From an uncultured Kiritimatiellota bacterium (GTDB lineage: Bacteria > Verrucomicrobiota > Kiritimatiellia > RFP12 > DVOR01): a stretch of 42,650 nucleotides of DNA. The stretch is taken from the NCBI GenBank assembly GCA_944391065.1, contig CALXSH010000012.1:1-42650 (forward strand), given 5' to 3'. The translations under genes and the position numbers were made by a program. Positions 8,991 to 16,923 of the stretch are shown here, piece by piece. Numbering within the stretch: position 1 is the first letter of the stretch; each line of letters starts with the position of its first letter. The notes under the pieces were generated by a model. It was not told the DNA's origin and did not search any database. It was given only the letters and a program-made list of their open reading frames with translations.

Positions 8991-9428
8991 TTAATGACCT
9001 CCGACCGCACCGGCAATGAGCTTCAGCACGTCTTCGTGCGTCTCATCGGTGATTTTGGCCGCTTCCTGGAGCGTCTCGACACGGGCGCGGATGGCAAGGA
9101 GGGCCTTGCGCATTTCGCTGACTTTCTCGGTCATCTCAACGACCTTTTCGCCCATCTGCTGTGACATGGCCTCGGCCTTGACGAGCATACGGCGGGTCTG
9201 CAACAGCTGCTGGAGGAGTTCGCCGGGGTCGGTGTCGAGATCCTCAAGGTGCATGCCGTCGGGAATCGGGGCCTGAATGATGGCGCCGCAGGAGGGACAA
9301 GGAACCTGAAGACCGGCCGCGCGGTAGTCTACGACCAGATTGTGGCCGCAGTGCGGACAGTCGAAGACAATGTCGGTAGGAAGGATTTCGGCGTCATCAA
9401 GATTGTTCGTGTTGAAATCATCGCTCAT
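8991..9428 (-). CDS. Small zinc-ribbon / coiled-coil protein of unknown function
   Basis: The 145-residue product has an N-terminal zinc ribbon, with CPHCGH (C24, C27) and CPSCGA (C44, C47), followed by an acidic linker and a helical, heptad-like region from about 65 to 132 likely to form a coiled coil. There is no signal peptide or membrane segment, so a cytoplasmic location is inferred. A near-perfect AGGAGG ribosome-binding site precedes the start. It sits in the polycistron between the DUF1343-like and LpxL-like genes. I do not recognise a named family; ribbon-plus-coil proteins of this type recur in planctomycete and verrucomicrobial genomes. The function is unknown. Confidence 0.8.
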   Translation of the reverse strand: MSDDFNTNNLDDAEILPTDIVFDCPHCGHNLVVDYRAAGLQVPCPSCGAIIQAPIPDGMHLEDLDTDPGELLQQLLQTRRMLVKAEAMSQQMGEKVVEMTEKVSEMRKALLAIRARVETLQEAAKITDETHEDVLKLIAGAVGGH

Positions 9429-9462
9429 ACGTGTTGCCTCCTGAAGTAGGTTTGAGAGAAGT

Positions 9463-10470
9463 CTACCATAGCATCCGAAGCGCGTGCAAGGGGGCGCATC
9501 CGAGAAGTTTCCCGAGCCATTCGGGCCTCATGCCGGCCTCAAGTTCCGTGGGATAAAGGTCATGCAGCGTGCGGAAGAGAGTGACGGCCGTCTGCCAGGG
9601 CCGGAAGGCCACCGGATCGGTCAGATGGAGGCGAATGCTGCCGCACGCGGGACCGGAGACGAATCCATAAAAAGTGACGCCCGGAAGGCCCGCGGCGTTC
9701 AGTGCGGCGGCCGTCGCCTCGCCGTCAATCCAAGGCGCGGAGAGGACGCGGAAGGCCCAGGGCGTCGACCGCATGACGTCGAGGGCGGGAAAGGCCTCGG
9801 CCAGGACGGTGGACGGATAGAGCATGGCCGTCACGCGCGACCGGATGGCCGGACTCGGCGGGATGAACTCGGGCAACCGAATAGCGAGGAAGTCGGTCCA
9901 CTGTCCTCTGATGGGGGCCGACAGGAAGGGAAGGCCAAGCCAGGCCGCGATTTCGGTCGGGAGCATACCGTGGACAAAGGGTACCTCGCAGGGTGCGACG
10001 AAGGAGAGGTGGTCCGTTTCGGCGACGGGACCTTCGGGGCGGCCATGGAAGGGAACGGGGCGGTCGCAGACGAGGCAGGGAATGCGCTCTTCAGCGCAGG
10101 CCTCCAGCATCAGACGGAGGGTGGCCATATAGGTGTAGCAGCGGACGCCGAGATCCTGCAGGTCGACAATAATCAGGTCGATGCCGCGAAGCGACTCCGG
10201 GGACGGTTTTCGGTGCTCGCCGTAGAGGGAGTGGACGGGAATGCCCCAGACCGGATGGGTGAAAGTGTAGGTCTTCTCGCCGGCTGCGGTTGAACCGACG
10301 TAGCCGTGTTCAGGACCGAAGAGGGCGACGAGGTCCTTCCCCAGGATACGGCGCAGCGCCTCGGCGGAGGTTTCCCCGGTGGAAATCAGGGCAGCCTGAT
10401 GGGAAAGCAACGCCACGCGCCCAGGGGAGACTCGGAGGCGCTTCAGCCAGGCTTCGAAACCGACCATCAT
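9463..10470 (-). CDS. DUF1343 (NamZ-like) protein
   Basis: This roughly 335-residue protein matches DUF1343. It has the opening GFEAWL...RVALLSHQAAL, then LFGPEHGYVGS, a middle block IDLIIVDLQDLGVRCYTY, and CDRPVPFHGRPEGP. One characterised member, NamZ, is an exo-beta-N-acetylmuramidase, so a role in muropeptide or wall-sugar recycling is plausible but not shown. No signal peptide is present, unlike some family members, so the protein is probably cytoplasmic. The start chosen is the ATG at 10470, whose ATGA overlaps the stop of the upstream methyltransferase; a second ATG follows at once. An open frame extends to 10545, but its extra 25 residues lie inside the methyltransferase gene and look non-coding. 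Confidence 0.85.
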   Translation of the reverse strand: MMVGFEAWLKRLRVSPGRVALLSHQAALISTGETSAEALRRILGKDLVALFGPEHGYVGSTAAGEKTYTFTHPVWGIPVHSLYGEHRKPSPESLRGIDLIIVDLQDLGVRCYTYMATLRLMLEACAEERIPCLVCDRPVPFHGRPEGPVAETDHLSFVAPCEVPFVHGMLPTEIAAWLGLPFLSAPIRGQWTDFLAIRLPEFIPPSPAIRSRVTAMLYPSTVLAEAFPALDVMRSTPWAFRVLSAPWIDGEATAAALNAAGLPGVTFYGFVSGPACGSIRLHLTDPVAFRPWQTAVTLFRTLHDLYPTELEAGMRPEWLGKLLGCAPLHALRMLW

Positions 10471-11255
10471 GGGATGTACCGTTTGCAGCCGACCAGAATC
10501 AGGGTGGAGGGAACGGCCGAGACCTCGTCCATGGCGTCGCGCCAATCGTCGCTCTCATAGGCGGGCACGGCCACCGCGGGCGGCTCCTCCAGGCGGAGGA
10601 CTTCGAGGCCGGCATCGCGGAAGGCGTTGAACCAGGCGCTGACGGGCCAGGCCTTGGAGACGATCGGGTTGCCTTCGCCGGTGGGCTGGTCTCGGATGTC
10701 GTCCTGCGGGCGGAAGTAGCTGGTGATGAAGCGTCCCCAGACTTCTTCGCCGGAATCCTCCTCAAGCGAGACCCATTCACCGTTGTAAACGGGATGGACC
10801 GTGCTGAGGACAAAGCAACCGCCTCGGCGGAGACAACGGGTCAGACGGACGAGTTCCGCAAAGGGGTCCTGCAGGAACTCGAAGGCGTGCGACGAGGTGA
10901 TCAGGTCGAAGGATTCTGGCCCCGCGTCGAAGGCTTCGATAGAGGTGTGGCGGAAATCGATGTCAACCCCGGCGGCCGTGGCGTCGGCCTCGGCGTAACG
11001 GAGCTGTTCGGCGGAAACGTCGATGGCCACGCAGCGGAGACCTCGGCGGGCCAACCAGATGGAATTCTGTCCCTCACCGCAGCCGAGCTCCAGCGCGCGC
11101 ATGCCGGGCTCCAGCGGCGGCAGGAGACGCAGCGCCGATTCGCCCGCGATCATCGGGCCGTAGTGGAAGTCCCCGGCGTCGATGCGGGTGATGGCGCGGT
11201 AGGTGTCGGCGATGGCGTCCCAGTAGCGGGCTTGGTCTCCGTCGGTCCTTGGCAT
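10467..11255 (-). CDS. SAM-dependent class I methyltransferase
   Basis: The 262-residue product starts MPRTDGDQARYWDAIADTY, a typical small-molecule methyltransferase opening. It carries the SAM-binding motif ALELGCGEGQNSIWLARRG (about 55-73), an acidic motif II region AIDVSAEQL and a motif IV FDLITSSHAFEF. It resembles UbiE/Tam-like class I enzymes; the substrate is unknown. The start at 11255 overlaps the NUDIX stop by one base (TGATG), and its own stop overlaps the next start, suggesting translational coupling. The frame stays open further upstream, but that part encodes a low-complexity Arg-rich shadow of the NUDIX gene and is rejected. Confidence 0.85.
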   Translation of the reverse strand: MPRTDGDQARYWDAIADTYRAITRIDAGDFHYGPMIAGESALRLLPPLEPGMRALELGCGEGQNSIWLARRGLRCVAIDVSAEQLRYAEADATAAGVDIDFRHTSIEAFDAGPESFDLITSSHAFEFLQDPFAELVRLTRCLRRGGCFVLSTVHPVYNGEWVSLEEDSGEEVWGRFITSYFRPQDDIRDQPTGEGNPIVSKAWPVSAWFNAFRDAGLEVLRLEEPPAVAVPAYESDDWRDAMDEVSAVPSTLILVGCKRYIP

Positions 11256-11806
11256 CAGATCTTGCCTCCGGCGAGGGCGCGGCGGCAGAGGTCCCAGAGG
11301 ATGACGGTCTTGCCGTCGATGAGTGTGCCGTCCTCGATGGCGGCATCGATCTCCCGGGCCGTCAGAATGACCGGCTTGAGGTTCTCGTCGGTGTCGAGGC
11401 GGAGGGCCCCGGCCTTGGGCTTCAGCTCGGCATAGAAGTGCCAGTGGGTTTCGTCGCAGTAGCCGGGGGCCGGAAGCGTCCGGCCGACGGGAACGAGCTT
11501 GGCAACCTCGTAACCGGACTCTTCGGCGGTTTCGCGGATGGCGGCCTCGTCGGGCGTCTCGCCGGGGTCGATGCAGCCGGCGACGCATTCAAGCAGCGTC
11601 TGCTCGACGGCCTTGCGGTATTGGCGGACGAAGACGTAGCGGTCAGTGTCAAGATGGCAGAGAATGCAGACGGCGCCGCGATGACGGAGCACTTCGCGCG
11701 TCGTCCTGCGACCGTCGGGCATTTCAATGTCCAACACGTCGATCGTCAGGGCACGGCCTTCGAATATGCGTTTGCTTCCCAGAGTCTTTTCGGTCATCGT
11801 ATCCAT
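11255..11806 (-). CDS. NUDIX hydrolase, ADP-ribose pyrophosphatase-like
   Basis: This 183-residue protein has a complete Nudix box, GCIDPGETPDEAAIRETAEE followed by SGY, with the REXXEE metal-binding core. It resembles the ADP-ribose/ADP-sugar pyrophosphatase subgroup, which hydrolyses nucleoside diphosphate sugars in the cytoplasm; the true substrate is uncertain. A conserved downstream region, LPAPGYCDETHWHFYAEL, fits that subgroup. The start at 11806 (MDTMTEK) is chosen because AGGAAGGA lies about 9 nt upstream; longer in-frame starts would run into the preceding gene. The gene lies 28 nt after the coiled-coil/TPR gene and overlaps the methyltransferase by one base. Confidence 0.87.
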   Translation of the reverse strand: MDTMTEKTLGSKRIFEGRALTIDVLDIEMPDGRRTTREVLRHRGAVCILCHLDTDRYVFVRQYRKAVEQTLLECVAGCIDPGETPDEAAIRETAEESGYEVAKLVPVGRTLPAPGYCDETHWHFYAELKPKAGALRLDTDENLKPVILTAREIDAAIEDGTLIDGKTVILWDLCRRALAGGKI

Positions 11807-11834
11807 TGCGGACTGTCCTTCCTGCGAGGCGGGG

Positions 11835-13319
11835 TCAGTGCTTCGGCTCGGCAATGCCAAGTCTGCGTTCGAGCGTGAGGCTGCGCTTGGCGCCGAGGCT
11901 GACGGCCCTACGGTAATACTGTTCGGCGATTTCGGGTTTGCTGCTTCCGGCCGGAAGGGTCATGAGCACCGTCGCCATGTTGAGATAAGGTGCCGGCGCG
12001 GAGGGTGCGTCCTTCATGGCCTGCTCAAGAATCCGCATCGCGTCAAAAGGCTGTTTCAGGGAGACATAAGCGCCGGCCGCGACCATCCTGGAGCGGAGGC
12101 CGGTCTCGCCGTCGGCGGGAATGAGTGCGACCAGGTCCAGGGCGTCGGCCGCGCGGCCCTGCAGCAGGCGCAGCTGAGCCAGGAGAACCAGCGCGCGGGC
12201 CTCGTCGGGTTTTTCGCCGAGGATGGCGGCGAGTTCCTGTTCAAGGGCATCGATGTCCTTGCTGTTCCACATTTCTTCGCACCAGACCAGGCGCTGTTCG
12301 CGGGCTTTGGCTTTCTCGGCGCTGACCTGCTCGGCCTTGGCCCGCGCGGCGGCTGCGGCTTCGGCGGCCTTCTGCTTTCGGATGAGTGCCTCGGCCTCAA
12401 GGCGCTTGCGTTCGGCTTCTGCGGCGGTCTTTTCGGCCTCCTCGCGGGCCTTGGCTTCGGCCTCTTCGCGGGCGATGGCGTTGCGGACGGCGTCACATTC
12501 GGAGAGTGCCTCAGTCAGGGCGGCTTGGGCGTCGGCAAGGGCCTTTTCGGCCGGCTCGATGGCGGCAGCCGTCTCGGCCGTGCGGGCCTTGGCCGCGGCC
12601 AGATCCGTTCTGGCCTGGTTACGTGCCTCGGCGGCCTCAGTCAGGGCTTCGTCGTCATCGGCCCCGGCCTTTGCCCGGGCCGCCATGTAGAGCCCGTCGA
12701 CACGCGTATGGGTGCGGGCGGCTTCCAGGAAGGCCTTCTGCGCGGCCTCATCGGCCTGCTTGGCGGTCTCCACGGCCTTGGCGGCCTCGACCCAACGGGC
12801 CTTGGCTTCGGCCGCGGCGGCCTCCAGCTTGGGCAGCTGTTCGCGAAGAGTCGGCGGACGGGAGGTTTTTTCGGAAGCCAGGGCGGCTTCCTCGGCCTTG
12901 CGCTGCTCCTCACGTTCCTTCTTGAGAATAGCCTCAAGGTCGGCGGTGTCGGTCACGGCCTGGCGGGTATCGGTGACCTTGGCACGACGGAGAACGAGGT
13001 CGTCCAGCATCGAGATGCAGTGAAACTTCGCCAGACGCAGGGTCGCGAAGGCAGCGTCGGAGGTGTCATTGCTGCGCTCAATGGCCTCAAGCATTCCCTG
13101 GGCTTCGCGAAATTTCGCGATAGCCGTCTCAGTATTGCCGTCGTCGGCGGCCATCTGAGCCTCGGCGATGACGCGGCGGGGATCGCGCATTAGGTCGGAG
13201 ACCCGTTCGGCGAGTTCGGCTTCGGATTCCTCGTCGGAATCGCCAAAGGGCCAGATGGCCAAGGCATTGAACGGCAGAAGCAGGCTGAGGGCGAGGAAAG
13301 GAAGCAGACGCTTAGACAT
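11835..13319 (-). CDS. Exported Ala/Glu-rich coiled-coil protein with C-terminal TPR region
   Basis: This 494-residue protein starts with a signal peptide (MSKRLLPFLALSLLLPFNALA, then IWPFGDSDEES). Residues of about 30-330 are very rich in Ala, Glu, Lys and Arg with heptad-like spacing, suggesting a long coiled coil. The C-terminal 150 residues look like TPR helices (YLNMATVLMTL, AEQYYRRAVSLGA). It is probably periplasmic or envelope-associated; TolA- or YbgF-like proteins have similar composition, but no specific homology is claimed. The ATG at 13319 overlaps the CDF gene by 8 nt, and an upstream in-frame extension lacking signal-peptide character is rejected. The function is unknown. Confidence 0.8.
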   Translation of the reverse strand: MSKRLLPFLALSLLLPFNALAIWPFGDSDEESEAELAERVSDLMRDPRRVIAEAQMAADDGNTETAIAKFREAQGMLEAIERSNDTSDAAFATLRLAKFHCISMLDDLVLRRAKVTDTRQAVTDTADLEAILKKEREEQRKAEEAALASEKTSRPPTLREQLPKLEAAAAEAKARWVEAAKAVETAKQADEAAQKAFLEAARTHTRVDGLYMAARAKAGADDDEALTEAAEARNQARTDLAAAKARTAETAAAIEPAEKALADAQAALTEALSECDAVRNAIAREEAEAKAREEAEKTAAEAERKRLEAEALIRKQKAAEAAAAARAKAEQVSAEKAKAREQRLVWCEEMWNSKDIDALEQELAAILGEKPDEARALVLLAQLRLLQGRAADALDLVALIPADGETGLRSRMVAAGAYVSLKQPFDAMRILEQAMKDAPSAPAPYLNMATVLMTLPAGSSKPEIAEQYYRRAVSLGAKRSLTLERRLGIAEPKH

Positions 13320-14259
13320 GGCAGGCCTCTCTGGAGCGGCGGGTGCGCGGTTCGATGTGGATGGTGACAATCGCGTTCCTCCCGAAGGCGTCATCCAGGA
13401 GCTGCTCGACCTGGCAAGCGATGTCGTGCGATTCGTAGACGGTCATTTCGCCGTCGACACGGAGATGGAACTCAATCACGGCCAGCGCGCCGACCCAGCG
13501 GCTGCGGAGGTGATGCGGTTCGAAGACGCCGGGGACGGCATGGACGCATTCGAGGATTTTGCTCTGTTCCTCGGCCGTCATTCCGTGCTCCATCAGCTTG
13601 TTCAGCGAAATGGCGACGATATCCCAGGCGACACGAAGCAGGATCAGGCTGACCAGGACGGCGGCACAGGCATCCAGGATGGCCCAGCGGCCGCCTAACA
13701 AAAGGGCGCCGCCGATACCGATGACCGTGCCGATCGACGAGAGCGCGTCGCTGCGGTGGTGCCAGGCGTTGGCCAGGAGGGCCTCGTTCTGCGTGCGGCG
13801 AGCCACGGCCAGCGTGATTCGGAAGAGCCACTCCTTGACGAGGATACTGATGATGCCGGCCCAGAGCGCAATGGTACCGGGAGTCTCCGGCCAAGCGTCA
13901 TAGACGAAGGCGTCCCAGATGGCGACGCAGGCGTGCCAGGCGATGCCAAGGCCGACGGCGGAGAGCACCATGCCGATGATGACGGCTGCGAGGGTCTCGA
14001 ACTTGCCGTGGCCGTAGGGATGGCCATCATCCTCGGGACGGTTGGCCATCCGCATTCCGATCATGACCGCGAAGTCCGTCGCGAAGTCCGACAGGGAGTG
14101 GACGGCGTCGGCAATCATGGCCGTGGAGCCGCCGATAATACCGGCGACGAGTTTGCCGACGGTCAGGATGACATTGACAATGACGGCGAGCCACGTGACG
14201 CGGTCCGCCTGACGGATGCGCGCGAGGGCCTCAGAGTCGGTTGCTTGGGAGTTGCTCAT
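13312..14259 (-). CDS. Cation diffusion facilitator (CDF) metal transporter
   Basis: The 315-residue inner-membrane protein belongs to the CDF family, which exports divalent metals (Zn, Fe, Mn, Cd) in exchange for protons. There are about six membrane helices between residues 20 and 215. The metal-site motifs are visible: DAVHSLSD in the second helix and HHRSDALSS in the fifth. A C-terminal cytoplasmic domain with HHLRSR and VEFHLRVDGEMTV-like strands follows (about 220-310). Metal specificity cannot be assigned from these motifs. It begins 3 nt after the OppD-like ATPase gene and overlaps the next gene by 8 nt, so co-expression is very likely. Confidence 0.92.
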   Translation of the reverse strand: MSNSQATDSEALARIRQADRVTWLAVIVNVILTVGKLVAGIIGGSTAMIADAVHSLSDFATDFAVMIGMRMANRPEDDGHPYGHGKFETLAAVIIGMVLSAVGLGIAWHACVAIWDAFVYDAWPETPGTIALWAGIISILVKEWLFRITLAVARRTQNEALLANAWHHRSDALSSIGTVIGIGGALLLGGRWAILDACAAVLVSLILLRVAWDIVAISLNKLMEHGMTAEEQSKILECVHAVPGVFEPHHLRSRWVGALAVIEFHLRVDGEMTVYESHDIACQVEQLLDDAFGRNAIVTIHIEPRTRRSREACHV

Positions 14260-14262
14260 GGA

Positions 14263-15237
14263 TTATTCGGCATACAGGCAGCGGACCTGATGGTCCCCGA
14301 CGGGACGCAGGTCGACTGCCCCCGCCGTGCATTCCGGGCGGGCCTGCGCGCAGCGGTCGGCAAAGCGGCATCCGATACCGTACTTGCCGGGGCCTGGCAC
14401 CTGACCGGGAATGGCCTTCAGACGTGTGCCGCGCGTGGCGTGGCTGGGCAGCGCCTCAAGCAGGGCCCTGGCGTAGGGATGCTTGGCACCCTTGAAGAAG
14501 TCCTTGGCCGAGGCCTGCTCGACGATCTGACCGGCGTACATGACGCAGATACGCTGGGCCATCTTGTAGACCACGCCCATGTCGTGGGTAATGAAGATCA
14601 TGCCGGACTCCTTGCGGTGGAGCTTCAGCATCAGATCGAGCACCTGAGCCTGAATGGTGACATCCAACGCGGTGGTCGGTTCGTCGGCGATGATTAGCTG
14701 CGGCTCCAAAATGAGACACATGGCGATCATCACGCGCTGCTGCATGCCGCCGGAGAGCTCGTAGGGATAGCAACGGAGTGCCAGGGCGGGATTCTGGATG
14801 CCGACGTAACCGAGCCACTCCAACGCCTTGGCCATGGCCTCGCGGCGAGAGATGCACTCATGCGTCAGGACGGCCTCGACAATCTGGTCGCCGATGCGGA
14901 CCAAGGGGGAGAGCGCGGTCATCGGGTCCTGGAAGATGACGCCGATGCGCTTACCGCGGTACTTGCGCATCTCATTGATGGGCAGCTTCAGCAGGTCGAC
15001 GCCGTCGAAGATGATTTCACCGCCCTGAATGATCGAGGGGGGAGAGGGCAACAGACGGGGAATGGCCATCGAGCTGACCGACTTACCGCAACCGGATTCG
15101 CCGACAATGCAGAGGATTTCGCCGGCGTGCACGTCGAAGGAGACATTCTGAACTGTGGTGACGGCCTGGCGGGTTTCGTCGTTTTCGAAGGCAATCGTGA
15201 GATTGCGGACCTGGAGCAGAGGGGCTTTTTCGGACAT
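14263..15237 (-). CDS. Peptide ABC transporter ATP-binding protein, OppD/DppD type
   Basis: This 324-residue cytoplasmic ATPase has Walker A GESGCGKS (46-53), signature LSGGMQQR, Walker B LIIADEPT and the switch His in ITHD. The C-terminal extension, with GCRFADRC and further cysteines, is typical of OppD/DppD subunits and may bind an iron-sulfur cluster in that family. It would power uptake of peptides or related compounds with the YejE-like permease encoded 12 nt upstream. Its usual partners (a second permease of OppB type, a solute-binding protein and often an OppF ATPase) are not encoded in this window. Confidence 0.94.
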   Translation of the reverse strand: MSEKAPLLQVRNLTIAFENDETRQAVTTVQNVSFDVHAGEILCIVGESGCGKSVSSMAIPRLLPSPPSIIQGGEIIFDGVDLLKLPINEMRKYRGKRIGVIFQDPMTALSPLVRIGDQIVEAVLTHECISRREAMAKALEWLGYVGIQNPALALRCYPYELSGGMQQRVMIAMCLILEPQLIIADEPTTALDVTIQAQVLDLMLKLHRKESGMIFITHDMGVVYKMAQRICVMYAGQIVEQASAKDFFKGAKHPYARALLEALPSHATRGTRLKAIPGQVPGPGKYGIGCRFADRCAQARPECTAGAVDLRPVGDHQVRCLYAE

Positions 15238-15249
15238 ATCGGGCTCCGT

Positions 15250-16914
15250 TTATTGCAGGCGGCTGTAAGGCTTCGGGTCGAAGGCGTTGCGGACGCCCTC
15301 ACCGACCATGACCGTCAGGAACATCACGGCGAAAATCGCCAGCGAGGGGAAGAGGATCAGCCACCACGCCCAGCGATAGGTCTGGGCCTGATTGAGCAAT
15401 TCACCCCAGCTCGGAGTCAGCGGCGGCAGACCGAATCCCAAGAAGTCCAGGGAGACCAACGCGCTGATCGCGCCGACGAGCAGGAAGGGAAAGAGCGTGA
15501 TGATCGGCGTCAGGGCATTGGGCAGGATGTGGCGGAAGATGATGCGGGCGTGTCCCAGACCCTGGCAGCGGGCCGCGTCGACGAAGGGACGGTCACGCAG
15601 ACGGAGAAACTCCGCACGCATGTAATAGCTCATGCCCAGCCAGCAGAAGAGACCGTAGCAGAGCAGCAGCAGCCAGAAACTCTTGCCGAAGATGGCGCCG
15701 ACCAGAATCATGATGTAGAGGAAGGGCAGGGCCGCCCAGATTTCCGTGAAACGCTGCACGCAGATATCGAGCTTGCCGCCGAAGTAGCCCTGCATCGAAC
15801 CGATGCAGAGACCGATGATCGTGGCGGCGACGGCCAGCACCAGACCGAAGCTCACGGCGATGCGCGTGGCATAGAGAATACGGGCGAAGACGTCGCGGCC
15901 GGAACCGTCCAGACCGAAGGGATGACGCAGGGTGGGCGGGAAGGGGAAGCGGATGTTGTTGGATGTGTAAACGGCGTACCGGATACCGCTCGGGGAGAAC
16001 CAGTAGATGCCGTCGGCGGCGGTGATGTCCTTGGTAAAGCCCTGCCGGGCCCACTTCAGGAAGGTGTCGCCGTGCGTTTTGAGGATTTCGGCGCCGTTCT
16101 TGGGCAGCGTGGCGGGGTCCTCGACGGCGAGGCCGATGTCACCGATATTGCCGTCTTCGTCGACGGCATACCCGTAGGGCAGCTCAATTTTGGGAAGGAA
16201 GGTCTGTCCGTCGGGCAACGGCAGGCGCAGATAGACGCGCAGCGTGGAACGCGTCTGGCCGACCGCGTTCTCCGGCAGGGTCAGATAGAGTTCCGTCCAA
16301 GGCGCGGAGGTCCTCTCGGCCGGAACGACCGTGAAGGTCTCCCGCGGGCAGGCTTCACCCTTCAGGCGGCGTTCGATGCCGGAGCGGATTTCGGGCGTGA
16401 GGGTGACGACCTGATCGAGGGCCGTGCGGCCGTCATAGAGGTCTGACTGCGGGAAGAACTGGGAGCAGCTGTCCTCACGAACGATGCGCAGGTCGGACGT
16501 CAGGTTGAAGCGGCCGAGCGGCTGACGGGGCACGAGCGAGAGGGTGACGACCTTGTCCTGCTCCAAGTCCTTGGTGTCCAGTGTCTCACCGGGCGAGTAG
16601 GGGACCGGGGCGAAGAGGACAAAATTGGATTCGTCTTCCGTAAAGCGCGGGCTCTTGGTGAAGGTACGGTAGTCGACATGGTTCAGGGCGTCGGCAGCCT
16701 TCAGGATCTCCGCCGGCGGCTGCGCGTGCAGGAAGGGGAAGTACCACTGCCCGTCAAAGCGCATCAGCAACGGCTTGGCGTTGGCAATCAGCTCGGCACA
16801 GAGCGAAATCACATAGAGGAGAATCAGCAGCCGGAGCGACCAATAGGCGACACGGCTCCGGCGGAAACGCTGGAGACGCTTCTGAGTCAGGGGAGATATC
16901 GTGAATAATTTCAT
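15250..16914 (-). CDS. YejE/OppC-like ABC transporter permease with a large periplasmic insert
   Basis: The 554-residue protein ends in a typical OppC/YejE permease. The junction HPFGLDGSGRDVFARILYAT (about 312-331) is followed by five or so membrane helices and the ATPase-contacting EAA-like region, FVDAARCQGLGHARIIFRHI. A first membrane helix lies at about 25-45. Between them sit some 260 mostly soluble residues, much longer than in ordinary family members (E. coli YejE is about 340 residues in total). By topology the insert should be periplasmic. YejE works in the microcin C / peptide transporter YejABEF. No YejB-like partner is seen. AAAGGA lies 5 nt before the start. Confidence 0.85.
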   Translation of the reverse strand: MKLFTISPLTQKRLQRFRRSRVAYWSLRLLILLYVISLCAELIANAKPLLMRFDGQWYFPFLHAQPPAEILKAADALNHVDYRTFTKSPRFTEDESNFVLFAPVPYSPGETLDTKDLEQDKVVTLSLVPRQPLGRFNLTSDLRIVREDSCSQFFPQSDLYDGRTALDQVVTLTPEIRSGIERRLKGEACPRETFTVVPAERTSAPWTELYLTLPENAVGQTRSTLRVYLRLPLPDGQTFLPKIELPYGYAVDEDGNIGDIGLAVEDPATLPKNGAEILKTHGDTFLKWARQGFTKDITAADGIYWFSPSGIRYAVYTSNNIRFPFPPTLRHPFGLDGSGRDVFARILYATRIAVSFGLVLAVAATIIGLCIGSMQGYFGGKLDICVQRFTEIWAALPFLYIMILVGAIFGKSFWLLLLCYGLFCWLGMSYYMRAEFLRLRDRPFVDAARCQGLGHARIIFRHILPNALTPIITLFPFLLVGAISALVSLDFLGFGLPPLTPSWGELLNQAQTYRWAWWLILFPSLAIFAVMFLTVMVGEGVRNAFDPKPYSRLQ

Positions 16915-16923
16915 GGCGTCCTT

